Positions 15,756-23,887 of a stretch of DNA of 32,335 bases are shown one piece after another (the first letter of the stretch is position 1; every line of letters begins with the position of its first letter). The position numbers were made by a program, and so were the translations under genes. Below the pieces are notes generated by a model, which ran no database searches, was not told the DNA's origin, and saw nothing but the letters and a program-made list of their open reading frames with translations. Where the stretch lies: NCBI GenBank assembly GCA_014804285.1, contig JAAVAA010000040.1, positions 15,097 to 47,431 on the forward strand, read 5' to 3'. The stretch is from Lachnospiraceae bacterium (GTDB lineage: Bacteria; Bacillota; Clostridia; Lachnospirales; Lachnospiraceae).

Positions 15756-15998
15756 ATGGGATTTTTTGATAAGTTAGATAAATTTATTAATGGAACGAGC
15801 GATCTTATTGCTAAAGTAGGGGAGCAAACCGCAAAGCAAATTAATAATATGAGCGATGAAGAACTTGATAAAAGGCATTCTGTATCGGCAGATGAAATGA
15901 GAATGAAGGCAGCTATGTTGCAAGTGCAGTCTGAAATGTTGAAAATGAAAAAGGAAGAACGAGAGATGCAGATGAAAAAAGAAGAACAGGAGATGTAG
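15756..15998 (+). CDS. Small coiled-coil protein, amber-truncated
   Basis: 80 residues from the ATG at 15756 (AAGGGACAG upstream), read as MGFFDKLDKFINGTSDLI then a helical Met/Lys/Glu-rich tail, KMKKEEREMQMKKEEQEM. The frame continues past this TAG: AEIM, another TAG at 16011-16013, then a 25-residue stretch beginning MKQEQHHINNEKYRLDN and ending in TAA at 16091. Both TAGs sit where the repeated unit ATGCAGATGAAA has CAG, so they look like two C-to-T changes in a protein once 111 residues long. The start resembles small phage/plasmid coiled-coil proteins, but I do not recognise a family. Confidence 0.55.
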   Translation: MGFFDKLDKFINGTSDLIAKVGEQTAKQINNMSDEELDKRHSVSADEMRMKAAMLQVQSEMLKMKKEEREMQMKKEEQEM

Positions 15999-16170
15999 GC
16001 TGAAATAATGTAGATGAAACAAGAGCAGCATCATATAAATAATGAAAAGTATAGACTGGATAATAATTTTGTAAATGCTATATTGCGATAAAGAAATATT
16101 TTTGGTAGAGATTAAATCAGCATAGTCTAAAACTGGCATAGAAATTATGTTACAGTGAGGAGAAAATATT

Positions 16171-16608
16171 ATGGTGGTAACCTATAAAAAGCAACATAAA
16201 AAATTTAACTTCTTCTTTAAAATTAGTATGGTATTTCTAATTATTGGAATAGTACTACATATCCTTGATTGGACATTTTGGGGAGAATTAAGTTATTTTG
16301 CCTGCTGTGCTGTAATGCTAGTGGGAATAGTATATATTATATTGCACCACATCACATATTTTACTGGTAAAAAAATTGAACGTGTAATTAGCTTGCTTTT
16401 TTATACCGGCATAGCATGTTTGATGTTGAGACTGATTTCATTTTTAATTTTTAAAGAAGATTATTATGTGGGTATAAGTCCATTCATGGAAGTTCACAGT
16501 ATAGTTATTTCTAGTTTGAAAATTGGTACAATTTTTCTACCTTTATCGGTGGTAATTATGCTATTGAAATATAAAAAGCTATTTAAATTTTTGAACTTAT
16601 TCTCTTAG
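16171..16608 (+). CDS. Small integral membrane protein, about four helices
   Basis: 145 residues, not recognised. Four hydrophobic segments are visible: about 12-30 (FKISMVFLIIGIVLHIL), 36-60 (YFACCAVMLVGIVYIILHH), 70-92 (VISLLFYTGIACLMLRLISF) and 110-132 (IGTIFLPLSVVIMLL), with a Lys-rich N-terminus that should be cytoplasmic. GAGGAG precedes the ATG. It sits between a broken coiled-coil gene and a lipoprotein gene in very AT-rich DNA. Confidence 0.65.
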   Translation: MVVTYKKQHKKFNFFFKISMVFLIIGIVLHILDWTFWGELSYFACCAVMLVGIVYIILHHITYFTGKKIERVISLLFYTGIACLMLRLISFLIFKEDYYVGISPFMEVHSIVISSLKIGTIFLPLSVVIMLLKYKKLFKFLNLFS

Positions 16609-16935
16609 ATAATTTCAAAGTTAGTATTGAAGATCAGAATATCCGAAAGGATATGAGAAACGAATAGGAGAGGGGATAATGGAAATTGATGTTATTACAC
16701 AGAGAAATAGATGTACTTATAGAGAATAGGCAATGCTTTCGAACATCAGACTCTGCTTGGTATCATGCCACAGGATTACCAATATTTATATGCAACTATT
16801 GATATACAGATGCGAATTAGGTTGAAGGGAGTTATTCTTAGATGTCCTTACCACTATACACATAAAAAAGAATAAGTTAGTTCATAAGCAATGACTTTTA
16901 CCTACAAACTTATTATATTAGGAGGAAGAAGAAAG
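16609..16935. other. Intergenic stretch with degenerate short frames
   Basis: Contains a 16-codon frame at 16680 with a good AGGAGAGG site and an unstarted frame reading FEHQTLLGIMPQDYQYLYAT up to about 16875. Neither is recognisable; the stretch may be the remains of a gene. A strong AGGAGG site for the lipoprotein lies at its end. Confidence 0.35.
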
Positions 16936-18447
16936 ATGTCAAAAAAAATAATATGTTTAATTCTAGCAATAGGAGTGGCTATATCATTATTAGCCTGTGG
17001 AGATGATAAATCGGAATTGTATGAATGTTCAGTTGATGGTTGCACTGAACAAGTATACAAAAATGGCTTATGTCCAGATCATTATGTCGAAATTAATGGT
17101 GAGTTAGATGTCAATGATGCAGAAGAGAAAACAATTGAAAAAGAAAGAAAAGAGGCTGCATACAAGGTAAGTACTACTGAAAATGATACCGACATTGGCT
17201 TGAAAAATATAAAGTTTGACACAGCAAAAGGAGATTTAAGTAATACAGAAAAACTGGTAGCCGAATACTTTAATAAAGATTATTTGTTTGTAAATAGCAT
17301 CGAGGCTTTACAGCGGTATAATAAGATATTTGATGGTTCTCTTATTCAGAGTTATGTATATATTGATAAGGTTATTTCGTATGAGGGTGATGATTATAAA
17401 TTACTTGTGTATCTAATAAATAATTCAAATGAATTGGCATATGAGTACACTGGTGAGACATTTGCTATGCCATCACGTAGAATGATTATTTCTGGAACTA
17501 CTGGTGATAGTAGATTTATTGAGGGCGATATCATTCAGATTAATGGCCGATATCTTGGGGTTACAACGGAAACTGTAGATGGCGAGAGTATTACTGTCCC
17601 TAATATTAATGTATATAAGGCTTATATGTATGATCCTAATGATGAAGCAGGTTGGTGGTATGTTGAGACACCCTCAAGATTTGACAAATTACAAGTGAAA
17701 GAAATTGCAAAATGTATTTTTGGCGATAATATAACGATACGAAATGATGAACCAGCCGACTATGGTGTTGAATCTGAAGATTACTACGGTTCTGATATAG
17801 AGAATTATAATGGTCCATGTTATGTATGTGAATTAGATAATCAGTCGAATGCTAAGTTCTCAAAGTATTTCTTCAATGAACGTTATGGAACAATGACTGA
17901 TGCAGTTCATGATAATTATGAATTGTCATTTTCAGGTGATTTCAAGCATTTTTATTTATTTATGTATGATGGAGGGATGGAAACTCTCACTCTTGAGTAT
18001 TATGACAATAATTTGAATAAGATATGGAAAAGAGAGTTTGAAAACACATCATCAGCTTCATATGATGTTACAAAAAATAATATATATCTTGTAGCAAATA
18101 ATGAATTCTATGTAATTAATACTGAAACTGGGGAAGACACATTTGCAAGTACATATATTGGAGACAAGCTTGACATAAGAAAATTCGAGAATGGTGTATT
18201 AACAATTTCTGATAAAAAAGCAGACGCATTTATGTATATGGGGCTAGACGGAAATGTTTTGTGGAGAGCAGATGCCAATGATGATATTCCAGAATATTCA
18301 TTTATTCAAGCTCAGGAAATTAATGATAGAATAGTTCTTTCAATAGAATCTTATGGTTCTTCTTATTATTATGTAATTGATAAAAATGATGGAACAATAA
18401 TATATAGTGGCTCTGTAGACACGCCTAACTTTAGACAGTATGGTTAA
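16936..18447 (+). CDS. Lipoprotein with N-terminal Cys/His knuckle
   Basis: 503 residues from the ATG at 16936 (AGGAGGAAG upstream). A lipoprotein signal peptide, MSKKIICLILAIGVAISLLA followed by Cys, predicts attachment to the outer face of the membrane. Next is a compact YECSVDGCTEQVYKNGLCPDHY, with C-x4-C-x9-C-x2-H spacing that could bind zinc. A charged linker and a mixed alpha/beta middle domain follow. The last roughly 150 residues read like PQQ/beta-propeller blades (NLNKIWKREF, NNEFYVINTETGE, GLDGNVLWRAD). No catalytic motif is recognised. It is probably cell-surface cargo of the element, maybe working with the small membrane protein upstream. A hairpin follows the stop. Confidence 0.75.
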   Translation: MSKKIICLILAIGVAISLLACGDDKSELYECSVDGCTEQVYKNGLCPDHYVEINGELDVNDAEEKTIEKERKEAAYKVSTTENDTDIGLKNIKFDTAKGDLSNTEKLVAEYFNKDYLFVNSIEALQRYNKIFDGSLIQSYVYIDKVISYEGDDYKLLVYLINNSNELAYEYTGETFAMPSRRMIISGTTGDSRFIEGDIIQINGRYLGVTTETVDGESITVPNINVYKAYMYDPNDEAGWWYVETPSRFDKLQVKEIAKCIFGDNITIRNDEPADYGVESEDYYGSDIENYNGPCYVCELDNQSNAKFSKYFFNERYGTMTDAVHDNYELSFSGDFKHFYLFMYDGGMETLTLEYYDNNLNKIWKREFENTSSASYDVTKNNIYLVANNEFYVINTETGEDTFASTYIGDKLDIRKFENGVLTISDKKADAFMYMGLDGNVLWRADANDDIPEYSFIQAQEINDRIVLSIESYGSSYYYVIDKNDGTIIYSGSVDTPNFRQYG

Positions 18448-18470
18448 TTAGAATATAAAATTGGGAAATG

Positions 18471-18498
18471 GGTGAGATGTTCTTGATGAACACTCACC
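18471..18498 (+). terminator. Hairpin after the lipoprotein gene
   Basis: GGTGAG-a-TGTTC pairs with GAACA-CTCACC (one bulged A, loop TTGAT), 24 bases after the stop. The T run is weak. Confidence 0.45.
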
Positions 18499-19050
18499 TA
18501 ATTGCTTATGTGACACGGGGCAAAGGAATCAGCATCAAAGAAATACTATAACCCAATTGAGGATTTGGTAGGGTAAAATATGAAAACATACATTCTCTTA
18601 TAATGTTCTGTTGTTAAAATCCATACCACATTGTTATCGAATACATTAGGAAAATATTAATCTTTTTCAGCATAACAATTAATTTTATATATGTTGCATT
18701 ATTCATCTGGTACGTTTTAAGTGTTCATAAATATCGTCTGTCAGGTAAACATTATCTCGATTTACATTTATTTTCAATTAAATTCATTTTCTTGCTTTAA
18801 TTCTGATCGGTCAGAAAAATCATAATCTATTTTTATTGGGTACACAATTCCGAAAAAGAAAATTAAAAAAAGAACTGACTATATTGTCAGATACCTTACC
18901 TCATTCATATAGCTTCCACATAAACATGAACAAGTTTTTTTACACCGTATATGATGTGTATAAAAAGATATATTCTATAAATAGTGCTAGATGACAGATA
19001 GCCAACGGTAGTCTATGATGTGATGAATGTAAAAGGGAAGGAGGGAACTA
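18499..19050. other. AT-rich stretch without a complete gene
   Basis: An open frame with no ATG, 18618-18800, would encode a hydrophobic segment (ILIFFSITINFIYVALFIWY) and a basic tail (VLSVHKYRLSGKHYLDLHLF). It looks like a decayed small membrane protein. Small dyads CTGA-tcgg-TCAG and CTGAC-tatatt-GTCAG are present. Nothing else is supported. Confidence 0.35.
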
Positions 19051-19167
19051 ATGGGGAAAACAAAAGTAGTAGAAAGTATTTTAAAAATAATTTCGGCACT
19101 GGTTGCCGCAGCCATGTCTGTTGTCAAATTATTTGATACCATTAACAAGACAAAAAAGGAAGCGTAA
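19051..19167 (+). CDS. 38-residue hydrophobic peptide
   Basis: Too short for the ORF track. The ATG at 19051 has a strong AAGGAGGGAACTA site and the frame encodes MGKTKVVESILKIISALVAA, then AMSVVKLFDTINKTKKEA. A single hydrophobic helix of about 20 residues is flanked by lysines at both ends, as in small membrane peptides and type I toxins. It lies 106 bases before the DUF932 gene. Function unknown, but ribosome binding site quality and amphipathic design suggest it is real. Confidence 0.55.
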   Translation: MGKTKVVESILKIISALVAAAMSVVKLFDTINKTKKEA

Positions 19168-19272
19168 CAGAATAAATGACTTAGTAAGAGGATTTCCATG
19201 TGGAAATCCATTGTTTATTTATTATTCCGTTGCGTTAATCAGAAAAATGAAAGTGATAAGGAGAGATTTGAA

Positions 19273-20205
19273 ATGGCACATATGATTGAACAGATGTTTT
19301 CGGTAAGGGAAAAACCATGGCATGGGCTTGGCACTATTGTTATGGAAGCACCAGCATCAGCAGATGCACTCCGGCTTGCAGGGCTGGGCTGGAATGTGGT
19401 GCAGGAGCCGATCTATACTAGTTCAAAAGAGAAAGTGGAGGGGTATAAATTAAATATAAGGGATTCTGACAGGAAAGTGCTGGGTGTGGTATCCGACCGC
19501 TACAGGGTAGTACAAAACGTGGATGCATTTAGTTTTACTGATGGACTACTCGGACAGGGTGTCCGCTATGAGACTGCTGGATCATTACAGAATGGCAAAA
19601 GGGTATGGCTTCTCGCAAAGCTTCCGAAAGAATATATCATCGCAGGGGAAAGGGTCAGCCCCTATCTTGTTTTTTCCAACACCCATGATGGTTCAAGCTC
19701 TGTAAAGGTAGCCATTACCCCGGTAAGAGTAGTCTGCAATAATACGCTCAATTTAGCATTAGACACAGCAAAAAGGAGTTTTTCTATGATCCATACAGGG
19801 AATGTGCAGGACAAGATACAGGAAGCAAAGGATACGCTCTTCATGACAGAAAAGTACATGGATAATCTGGGCGTTGAATTTGAGCAGCTCCGTAGGCAGA
19901 AAGTGACAGACGCACAGGTGAAGGAATATGTTGAACTTTTATTACCAATGGAGGAAGAGCCTACTGCAATGCAGGTTAAGAACACCCAGCGACTTCGCCA
20001 GGATATGATGAAGCGGTATTATGATGCACCTGACCTGCAGAAAGTGGGGAACAATGCATACAGGTTCATTAATGCGGTGTCAGACTTTGCGACACACAGC
20101 GCACCTTTACGCAGGACTGCAAATTATAATGAGAACCTGTTTGCACGTACGGTTGACGGAAACCCATTGATCGACAAGGCATACCAGCTTGTGAAGGCTG
20201 CCTGA
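19273..20205 (+). CDS. DUF932 phage/plasmid-like protein (TIGR03299)
   Basis: 310 residues from the ATG at 19273, chosen because AAGGAGAG is eight bases upstream. The N-terminus MAHMIEQMFSVREKPWHGLG is characteristic of TIGR03299, followed by the DUF932 body (DGLLGQGVRYETAGSLQNGK, YLVFSNTHDGSSSVKVAITP, RVVCNNTLNLAL). The family is widespread in plasmids, phages and conjugative elements, and often lies near recombination genes. Its biochemical role is not established. Here it leads the exonuclease/annealase cluster. Confidence 0.85.
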   Translation: MAHMIEQMFSVREKPWHGLGTIVMEAPASADALRLAGLGWNVVQEPIYTSSKEKVEGYKLNIRDSDRKVLGVVSDRYRVVQNVDAFSFTDGLLGQGVRYETAGSLQNGKRVWLLAKLPKEYIIAGERVSPYLVFSNTHDGSSSVKVAITPVRVVCNNTLNLALDTAKRSFSMIHTGNVQDKIQEAKDTLFMTEKYMDNLGVEFEQLRRQKVTDAQVKEYVELLLPMEEEPTAMQVKNTQRLRQDMMKRYYDAPDLQKVGNNAYRFINAVSDFATHSAPLRRTANYNENLFARTVDGNPLIDKAYQLVKAA

Positions 20206-20501
20206 CCAGCAGATGCAATGGAAAAGTATATGCAGTGCTGATGGAGATTACTGATCGTGAAGTGTTTGGTGTATATATTGAAAGGTCTAAAACCTTTTGG
20301 CCTTATGGAAACGGAAAGGGAAATAGCATATCACGAAACAAGAACTGGGAAATATATGCATCACAAAACAAGAATTTCTGTACCAGACAGCATATATGGA
20401 AAGGAAAAAGAAATAAAAATGACAGAGGTATGGGGATAGTGGAGACTGTTCTGGTCTTTCACTATCCTCATTATCTTTGTGGTGAAAAAAGGAGGCATAT
20501 T
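20206..20501. other. Gap between DUF932 and YqaJ genes
   Basis: Holds a GTG-started 60-codon frame (20257-20439) ending HHKTRISVPDSIYGKEKEIK; its ribosome binding site is weak and I do not call it. A hairpin GGATAGTG (20434-20441)/CACTATCC (20460-20467), with inner GAC/GTC, lies 34 bases before the YqaJ start and may end the upstream transcript or fold the leader. Confidence 0.4.
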
Positions 20502-21431
20502 ATGTTTGAAAAAATACCATTGGCAGGAGTAGATCATACTGGATGGCTTCATCTAAGGAAAACTGGCATCGGGGGTTCTGATGCAGGTGCAATCTGTGGC
20601 GTAAACCCTTACAGCAGTGCAATGAAGGTTTTTAAAGATAAGACCAGTGATGAAGTTGAGGCTCAGGAAAATGAAGCAATCAGAATCGGGCATGACCTTG
20701 AGGATTATGTTGCACAGAGATTTACTGAAGCGACAGGATTAAAGGTGAGGAAATCAAATTATATGTATCGGAGCGTGGAGCATCCGTTCATGATCGCAGA
20801 TGTTGACCGATTTGTAGTCGGGGAGGATGCAGGTCTGGAATGCAAGACAGCCAGCGCTTATAATGCGGACAAATGGGCAGATGGTAATATTCCGCTTCAT
20901 TATATTATGCAGTGTTACCATTATATGGCGGTCACTGGGAAACGCACATGGTACATAGCGGCGGTCATCTTAGGCAGGGAATTTACATACCGGAAATTAG
21001 AATGGGATGATGCATTGGTGGAGCGTCTGATAGCCATAGAGGATAATTTTTGGAATAACCATGTCATCTCGGGAACTATCCCGCCACCGGATGGAAGCAA
21101 GGCTTGTGATGAGGTGATCCAGCAGTATTTCCATACGGCGAAAAAGGAAAGCATAATTAAGCTGGTAGGGTTTGATGAAAAACTGAGAAGACGTGAGGAG
21201 CTCCTTGGTTTTATTTCTGAATTACAGGAAGAACAGAAACAGATCGAACAGGAAGTGAAGCTGTTCATGCAGGATAACGAATATGCAAACAGTGAACATT
21301 TTCGTGTCTCATGGAAGAACGTTGATTCCACGAAGCTGGACACAGGGCGGATCAAAGAGGAAATACCAGAGATCTATGCGGATTATGGTAAGGTTTCCCA
21401 TTGCAGGAAGTTTGTAGTAAAAGTGGCATAA
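20502..21431 (+). CDS. YqaJ-type viral recombinase/exonuclease
   Basis: 309 residues from the ATG at 20502 (AAAGGAGG upstream); the track's upstream extension is not coding-like. Motifs of the YqaJ/lambda-exonuclease PD-(D/E)XK fold are in order: WLHLRKTGIGGSDAGAICG, GHDLEDYVAQRF, IADVDRF (Asp100/Asp102), GLECKTAS (Glu113, Lys115), and HYIMQCYHYM with the Gln. The usual role is to resect double-stranded ends and leave 3' single strands for an annealing protein, which is encoded 18 bases downstream. The last 80 residues form a coiled coil (LLGFISELQEEQKQIEQEVK). Confidence 0.87.
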   Translation: MFEKIPLAGVDHTGWLHLRKTGIGGSDAGAICGVNPYSSAMKVFKDKTSDEVEAQENEAIRIGHDLEDYVAQRFTEATGLKVRKSNYMYRSVEHPFMIADVDRFVVGEDAGLECKTASAYNADKWADGNIPLHYIMQCYHYMAVTGKRTWYIAAVILGREFTYRKLEWDDALVERLIAIEDNFWNNHVISGTIPPPDGSKACDEVIQQYFHTAKKESIIKLVGFDEKLRRREELLGFISELQEEQKQIEQEVKLFMQDNEYANSEHFRVSWKNVDSTKLDTGRIKEEIPEIYADYGKVSHCRKFVVKVA

Positions 21432-21449
21432 AAAGGAAGGGAGAGAAAA

Positions 21450-22199
21450 ATGGAGAAAAATCTGATCAGGCTGCTTAAGGCGGATGAGATCGAATGCAGG
21501 GTGTCCATGATCAATGAAAGAGGCCTGAGCCTTTTGCTCTACAAAGATGCAAGGGTGGACCAGCGCATCCTTGATGAGACATTTGGTCCTTTCGGATGGA
21601 AGAGAAGCCATCAGTGTATTGATGGTAATCTCTATTGTACAGTAGAAATTTTAAATAAAGATACTGGAGAATGGGTATCGAAACAGGATGTCGGAACTAC
21701 TGGTTATACAGAAAAGGAGAAATCGCAGGCATCGGACAGCTTTAAGAGGGCTTGCTTTAACTGGGGGATCGGAAGGGAACTGTATTCTGCCCCTTTCGTA
21801 TGGATACCTGCCGGAAAAGTATCTATACAGGAAAAAGGCGGCAAATTATGCTGTTATGACCATTTTGAGGTCAAGTCCATTGGGTATAACAGTGACAGGG
21901 AAATATCCAGCCTTGTTATCGTAAATGATAAAGGGTCGGCGGTCTATGAACTGAAAGCAAAAGCGGATACTGGGAATAAGAAGGAAAAAGAGTCGCCAAA
22001 GCAGAACCAGAATAAAGTTTTACAGGAAAGCCGCCTTTCCAAGGAGCAGATGGATTCTTTAAAGGCGGAGCTTGGAAGGACTGGTGTTGCGATGGAAGAT
22101 GTCAAGGAGCGGTATAAGATACAGACACCGGAGACAATGGGTGAGGAATTATACAAAAAAGTGATGGCTGCACTGTCAAAGACAAAGTCAGCGGCGTAA
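21450..22199 (+). CDS. Rad52-like single-strand annealing protein
   Basis: 249 residues; GGAAGGGAGAG precedes the ATG. The first 150 resemble the Rad52/Rad22-type annealase core found in phages and mobile elements: RVSMINERGLSLLLYKDARV, FGPFGWKRSHQ, YCTVEIL, GTTGYTEKEKSQASDSFKRA, FNWGIGRELY. A Lys/Gln/Glu-rich linker follows, then a small C-terminal helical region. With the YqaJ exonuclease 18 bases upstream it forms a two-component recombination system comparable in logic to lambda Red. It lies 12 bases before the DUF5688 gene, so the three are likely one operon. Confidence 0.8.
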   Translation: MEKNLIRLLKADEIECRVSMINERGLSLLLYKDARVDQRILDETFGPFGWKRSHQCIDGNLYCTVEILNKDTGEWVSKQDVGTTGYTEKEKSQASDSFKRACFNWGIGRELYSAPFVWIPAGKVSIQEKGGKLCCYDHFEVKSIGYNSDREISSLVIVNDKGSAVYELKAKADTGNKKEKESPKQNQNKVLQESRLSKEQMDSLKAELGRTGVAMEDVKERYKIQTPETMGEELYKKVMAALSKTKSAA

Positions 22200-22211
22200 A
22201 GGAGGAAAGCA

Positions 22212-23108
22212 ATGGATTATGATGAGTTCAAGGAAGAAGTTTTAAAGGAATTGAGAGAAACGCATGGGGATGGGATGGAAATAACATTATTAAAGGTAAA
22301 GAAGACTAACGGTGCAGATTATGAAGGCGTAAGTTTCCGGGTCAAAGAAGCTGGGGATGGCATAACAGCATCAGCTATTTTCAGGATTGCTCTTCTTTAT
22401 GATGAATATGTTGAGGGGGAAATGGATATCGCTGCCTGTGCAGAGGCATTGTGGGAGGCACATGAAAAGAGTAAGAATCTGGAAGGTCTGCAGCAGTTCG
22501 TGGAAAGCATCCCGAGCTGGGAGACCACCAGAAGGAACGTATACCCGGCTCTGTTGTCAATGGAGAAGAATATAGACCTGCTGCCTAAACTTGTAGTATT
22601 CCCGATGCTGGACCTTGCGGTGATATTTGTCATCCGTAGGGAAATGACTGGTGGCGGAGACAGCATTGTGAAGATCACTACGGAGCTGTTAGAGGATTAT
22701 GGAATCAGCAGGCAGGAGCTTTATGATGCTGCCATGGAAAATTTAAAGAATGATGGTTACTACTTCCAGGACATGGATGATGTTGTGAGAGAAATTTCCC
22801 TGCTGGACGATGCGGAAAAACCAATGGGAACAGGTATGTATATTTTGTCAAATTCATCTAAACTGTATGGGGCTGCAGGGATCTTGGACAAGGATCTGGT
22901 AAATGAATTTGCCAAGGGCAGGGATATGTATATCTTACCTTCATCAGTGCATGAGACAATCTTTGTTTCTACTGAGAAATACTGTGCTGAGGAATTAGAC
23001 CAGATGGTGGCAGAGATCAATGAACTAGAGGTGCTTAAGGAAGAGCGGCTTGTTGACCACTGCTATTTTTATGATGGAAAAACAGGCGAGATCAGGATGA
23101 GACCATGA
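22212..23108 (+). CDS. DUF5688 family protein
   Basis: 298 residues with AAAGGAGG before the ATG. The start MDYDEFKEEVLKELRETHGD, GVSFRVKE and the domain ending SSVHETIFVSTE match DUF5688, a family frequent in Lachnospiraceae and Ruminococcaceae mobile DNA with no known function. Soluble, no signal peptide. It directly follows the annealase, and a perfect hairpin begins 12 bases after its stop, so it appears to end the operon. Confidence 0.8.
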   Translation: MDYDEFKEEVLKELRETHGDGMEITLLKVKKTNGADYEGVSFRVKEAGDGITASAIFRIALLYDEYVEGEMDIAACAEALWEAHEKSKNLEGLQQFVESIPSWETTRRNVYPALLSMEKNIDLLPKLVVFPMLDLAVIFVIRREMTGGGDSIVKITTELLEDYGISRQELYDAAMENLKNDGYYFQDMDDVVREISLLDDAEKPMGTGMYILSNSSKLYGAAGILDKDLVNEFAKGRDMYILPSSVHETIFVSTEKYCAEELDQMVAEINELEVLKEERLVDHCYFYDGKTGEIRMRP

Positions 23109-23120
23109 CCCATAGTGGAA

Positions 23121-23150
23121 AGGCTGGGGAGATTATTATTTTCCCAGCCT
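23121..23150 (+). terminator. Terminator-like hairpin after DUF5688
   Basis: AGGCTGGG (23121-23128) pairs perfectly with CCCAGCCT (23143-23150) around a 14-base AT-rich loop. No T run follows, so it could instead fold the leader of the next gene. Confidence 0.5.
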
Positions 23151-23180
23151 GTAACAAGGGACAAAGTAGGGAGGTTTGCT

Positions 23181-23486
23181 ATGGTGGATCAGGATTATGG
23201 GAGATATAGTGACATATTCATATTTATCCCAGAAAAAAGGCAGGTCATCCGTATTGCCGAAGGGTGTGGTGATAATCTTTTATGGGAAGATATTGAAAAT
23301 GGGTATGTGGATTACATTTACTATGCACAGCATGAACTTAATGTTGATATACCGGAAGTGGACGGTGGGATGGTACTGTTGGAAGAACCGTTGAGGGATA
23401 AGTACCAATGTATGGCAGACTGCATACCGGATGTGCTGGACATGGCATATGGCAGTCGTATAATCAGGTACATAGCATTGGCTTAG
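23181..23486 (+). CDS. Hypothetical protein
   Basis: 101 residues from the ATG at 23181, chosen because GGGAGG is six bases upstream; the track's GTG at 23115 would translate through the hairpin. Acidic and soluble: MVDQDYGRYSDIFIFIPEK, GYVDYIYYAQHELNVD, MADCIPDVLDMAYGSRII. It resembles small unannotated proteins that follow DUF5688 in Clostridia elements, but I cannot name a family. Confidence 0.6.
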   Translation: MVDQDYGRYSDIFIFIPEKRQVIRIAEGCGDNLLWEDIENGYVDYIYYAQHELNVDIPEVDGGMVLLEEPLRDKYQCMADCIPDVLDMAYGSRIIRYIALA

Positions 23487-23621
23487 GGAGTGTAGCATGG
23501 AAATGAGACGATATTGAGGAATTTGGTGAATGGTGTTACTACAGGGATTTTTAAGGAAAAACGGATTGTGTGTCGGCATATGGTAAGGTATAATAACCTA
23601 AAATCATAAGAAGATAGAGGG

Positions 23622-23792
23622 ATGGCGGTGGATATGGATAAAGAGAATGACAAGAGAAAAGCCCAAATGGCGCTTGTAGGTATCCTAAGCATGGAAAAAA
23701 GGCTGCCGGAGGATTTCGACTTAAAAAAGGAACTTAATATGGCAAGGGATGAAAAGTATAGCGACTTTGATTTGGAACAGGATATTACGTGA
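23622..23792 (+). CDS. 56-residue charged hypothetical protein
   Basis: Too short for the ORF track. The ATG at 23622 follows a weak GATAGAGGG and encodes MAVDMDKENDKRKAQMALVG, then a helical tail ending KYSDFDLEQDIT. It is 95 bases upstream of the Rpn-type nuclease. A second ATG at 23634 is possible. Highly charged, no membrane segment; function unknown. Confidence 0.45.
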   Translation: MAVDMDKENDKRKAQMALVGILSMEKRLPEDFDLKKELNMARDEKYSDFDLEQDIT

Positions 23793-23887
23793 TTTCTAGT
23801 TTAAATCAATGCTCTGATGGGTAAAAATTCTATGAAAAAATGATGTTTTATGATATTATGAATACGAGAAGATGTATTTTAAGGTAG

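Noticed and set aside
18618-18800. 60-codon hydrophobic open frame
   Set aside because: No ATG, GTG or TTG with a ribosome binding site; treated as a possible remnant within the 18.5-19.05 kb gap.
20257-20439. 60-codon frame before the YqaJ gene
   Set aside because: GTG start with poor spacing, ends inside a hairpin, no recognisable domain.
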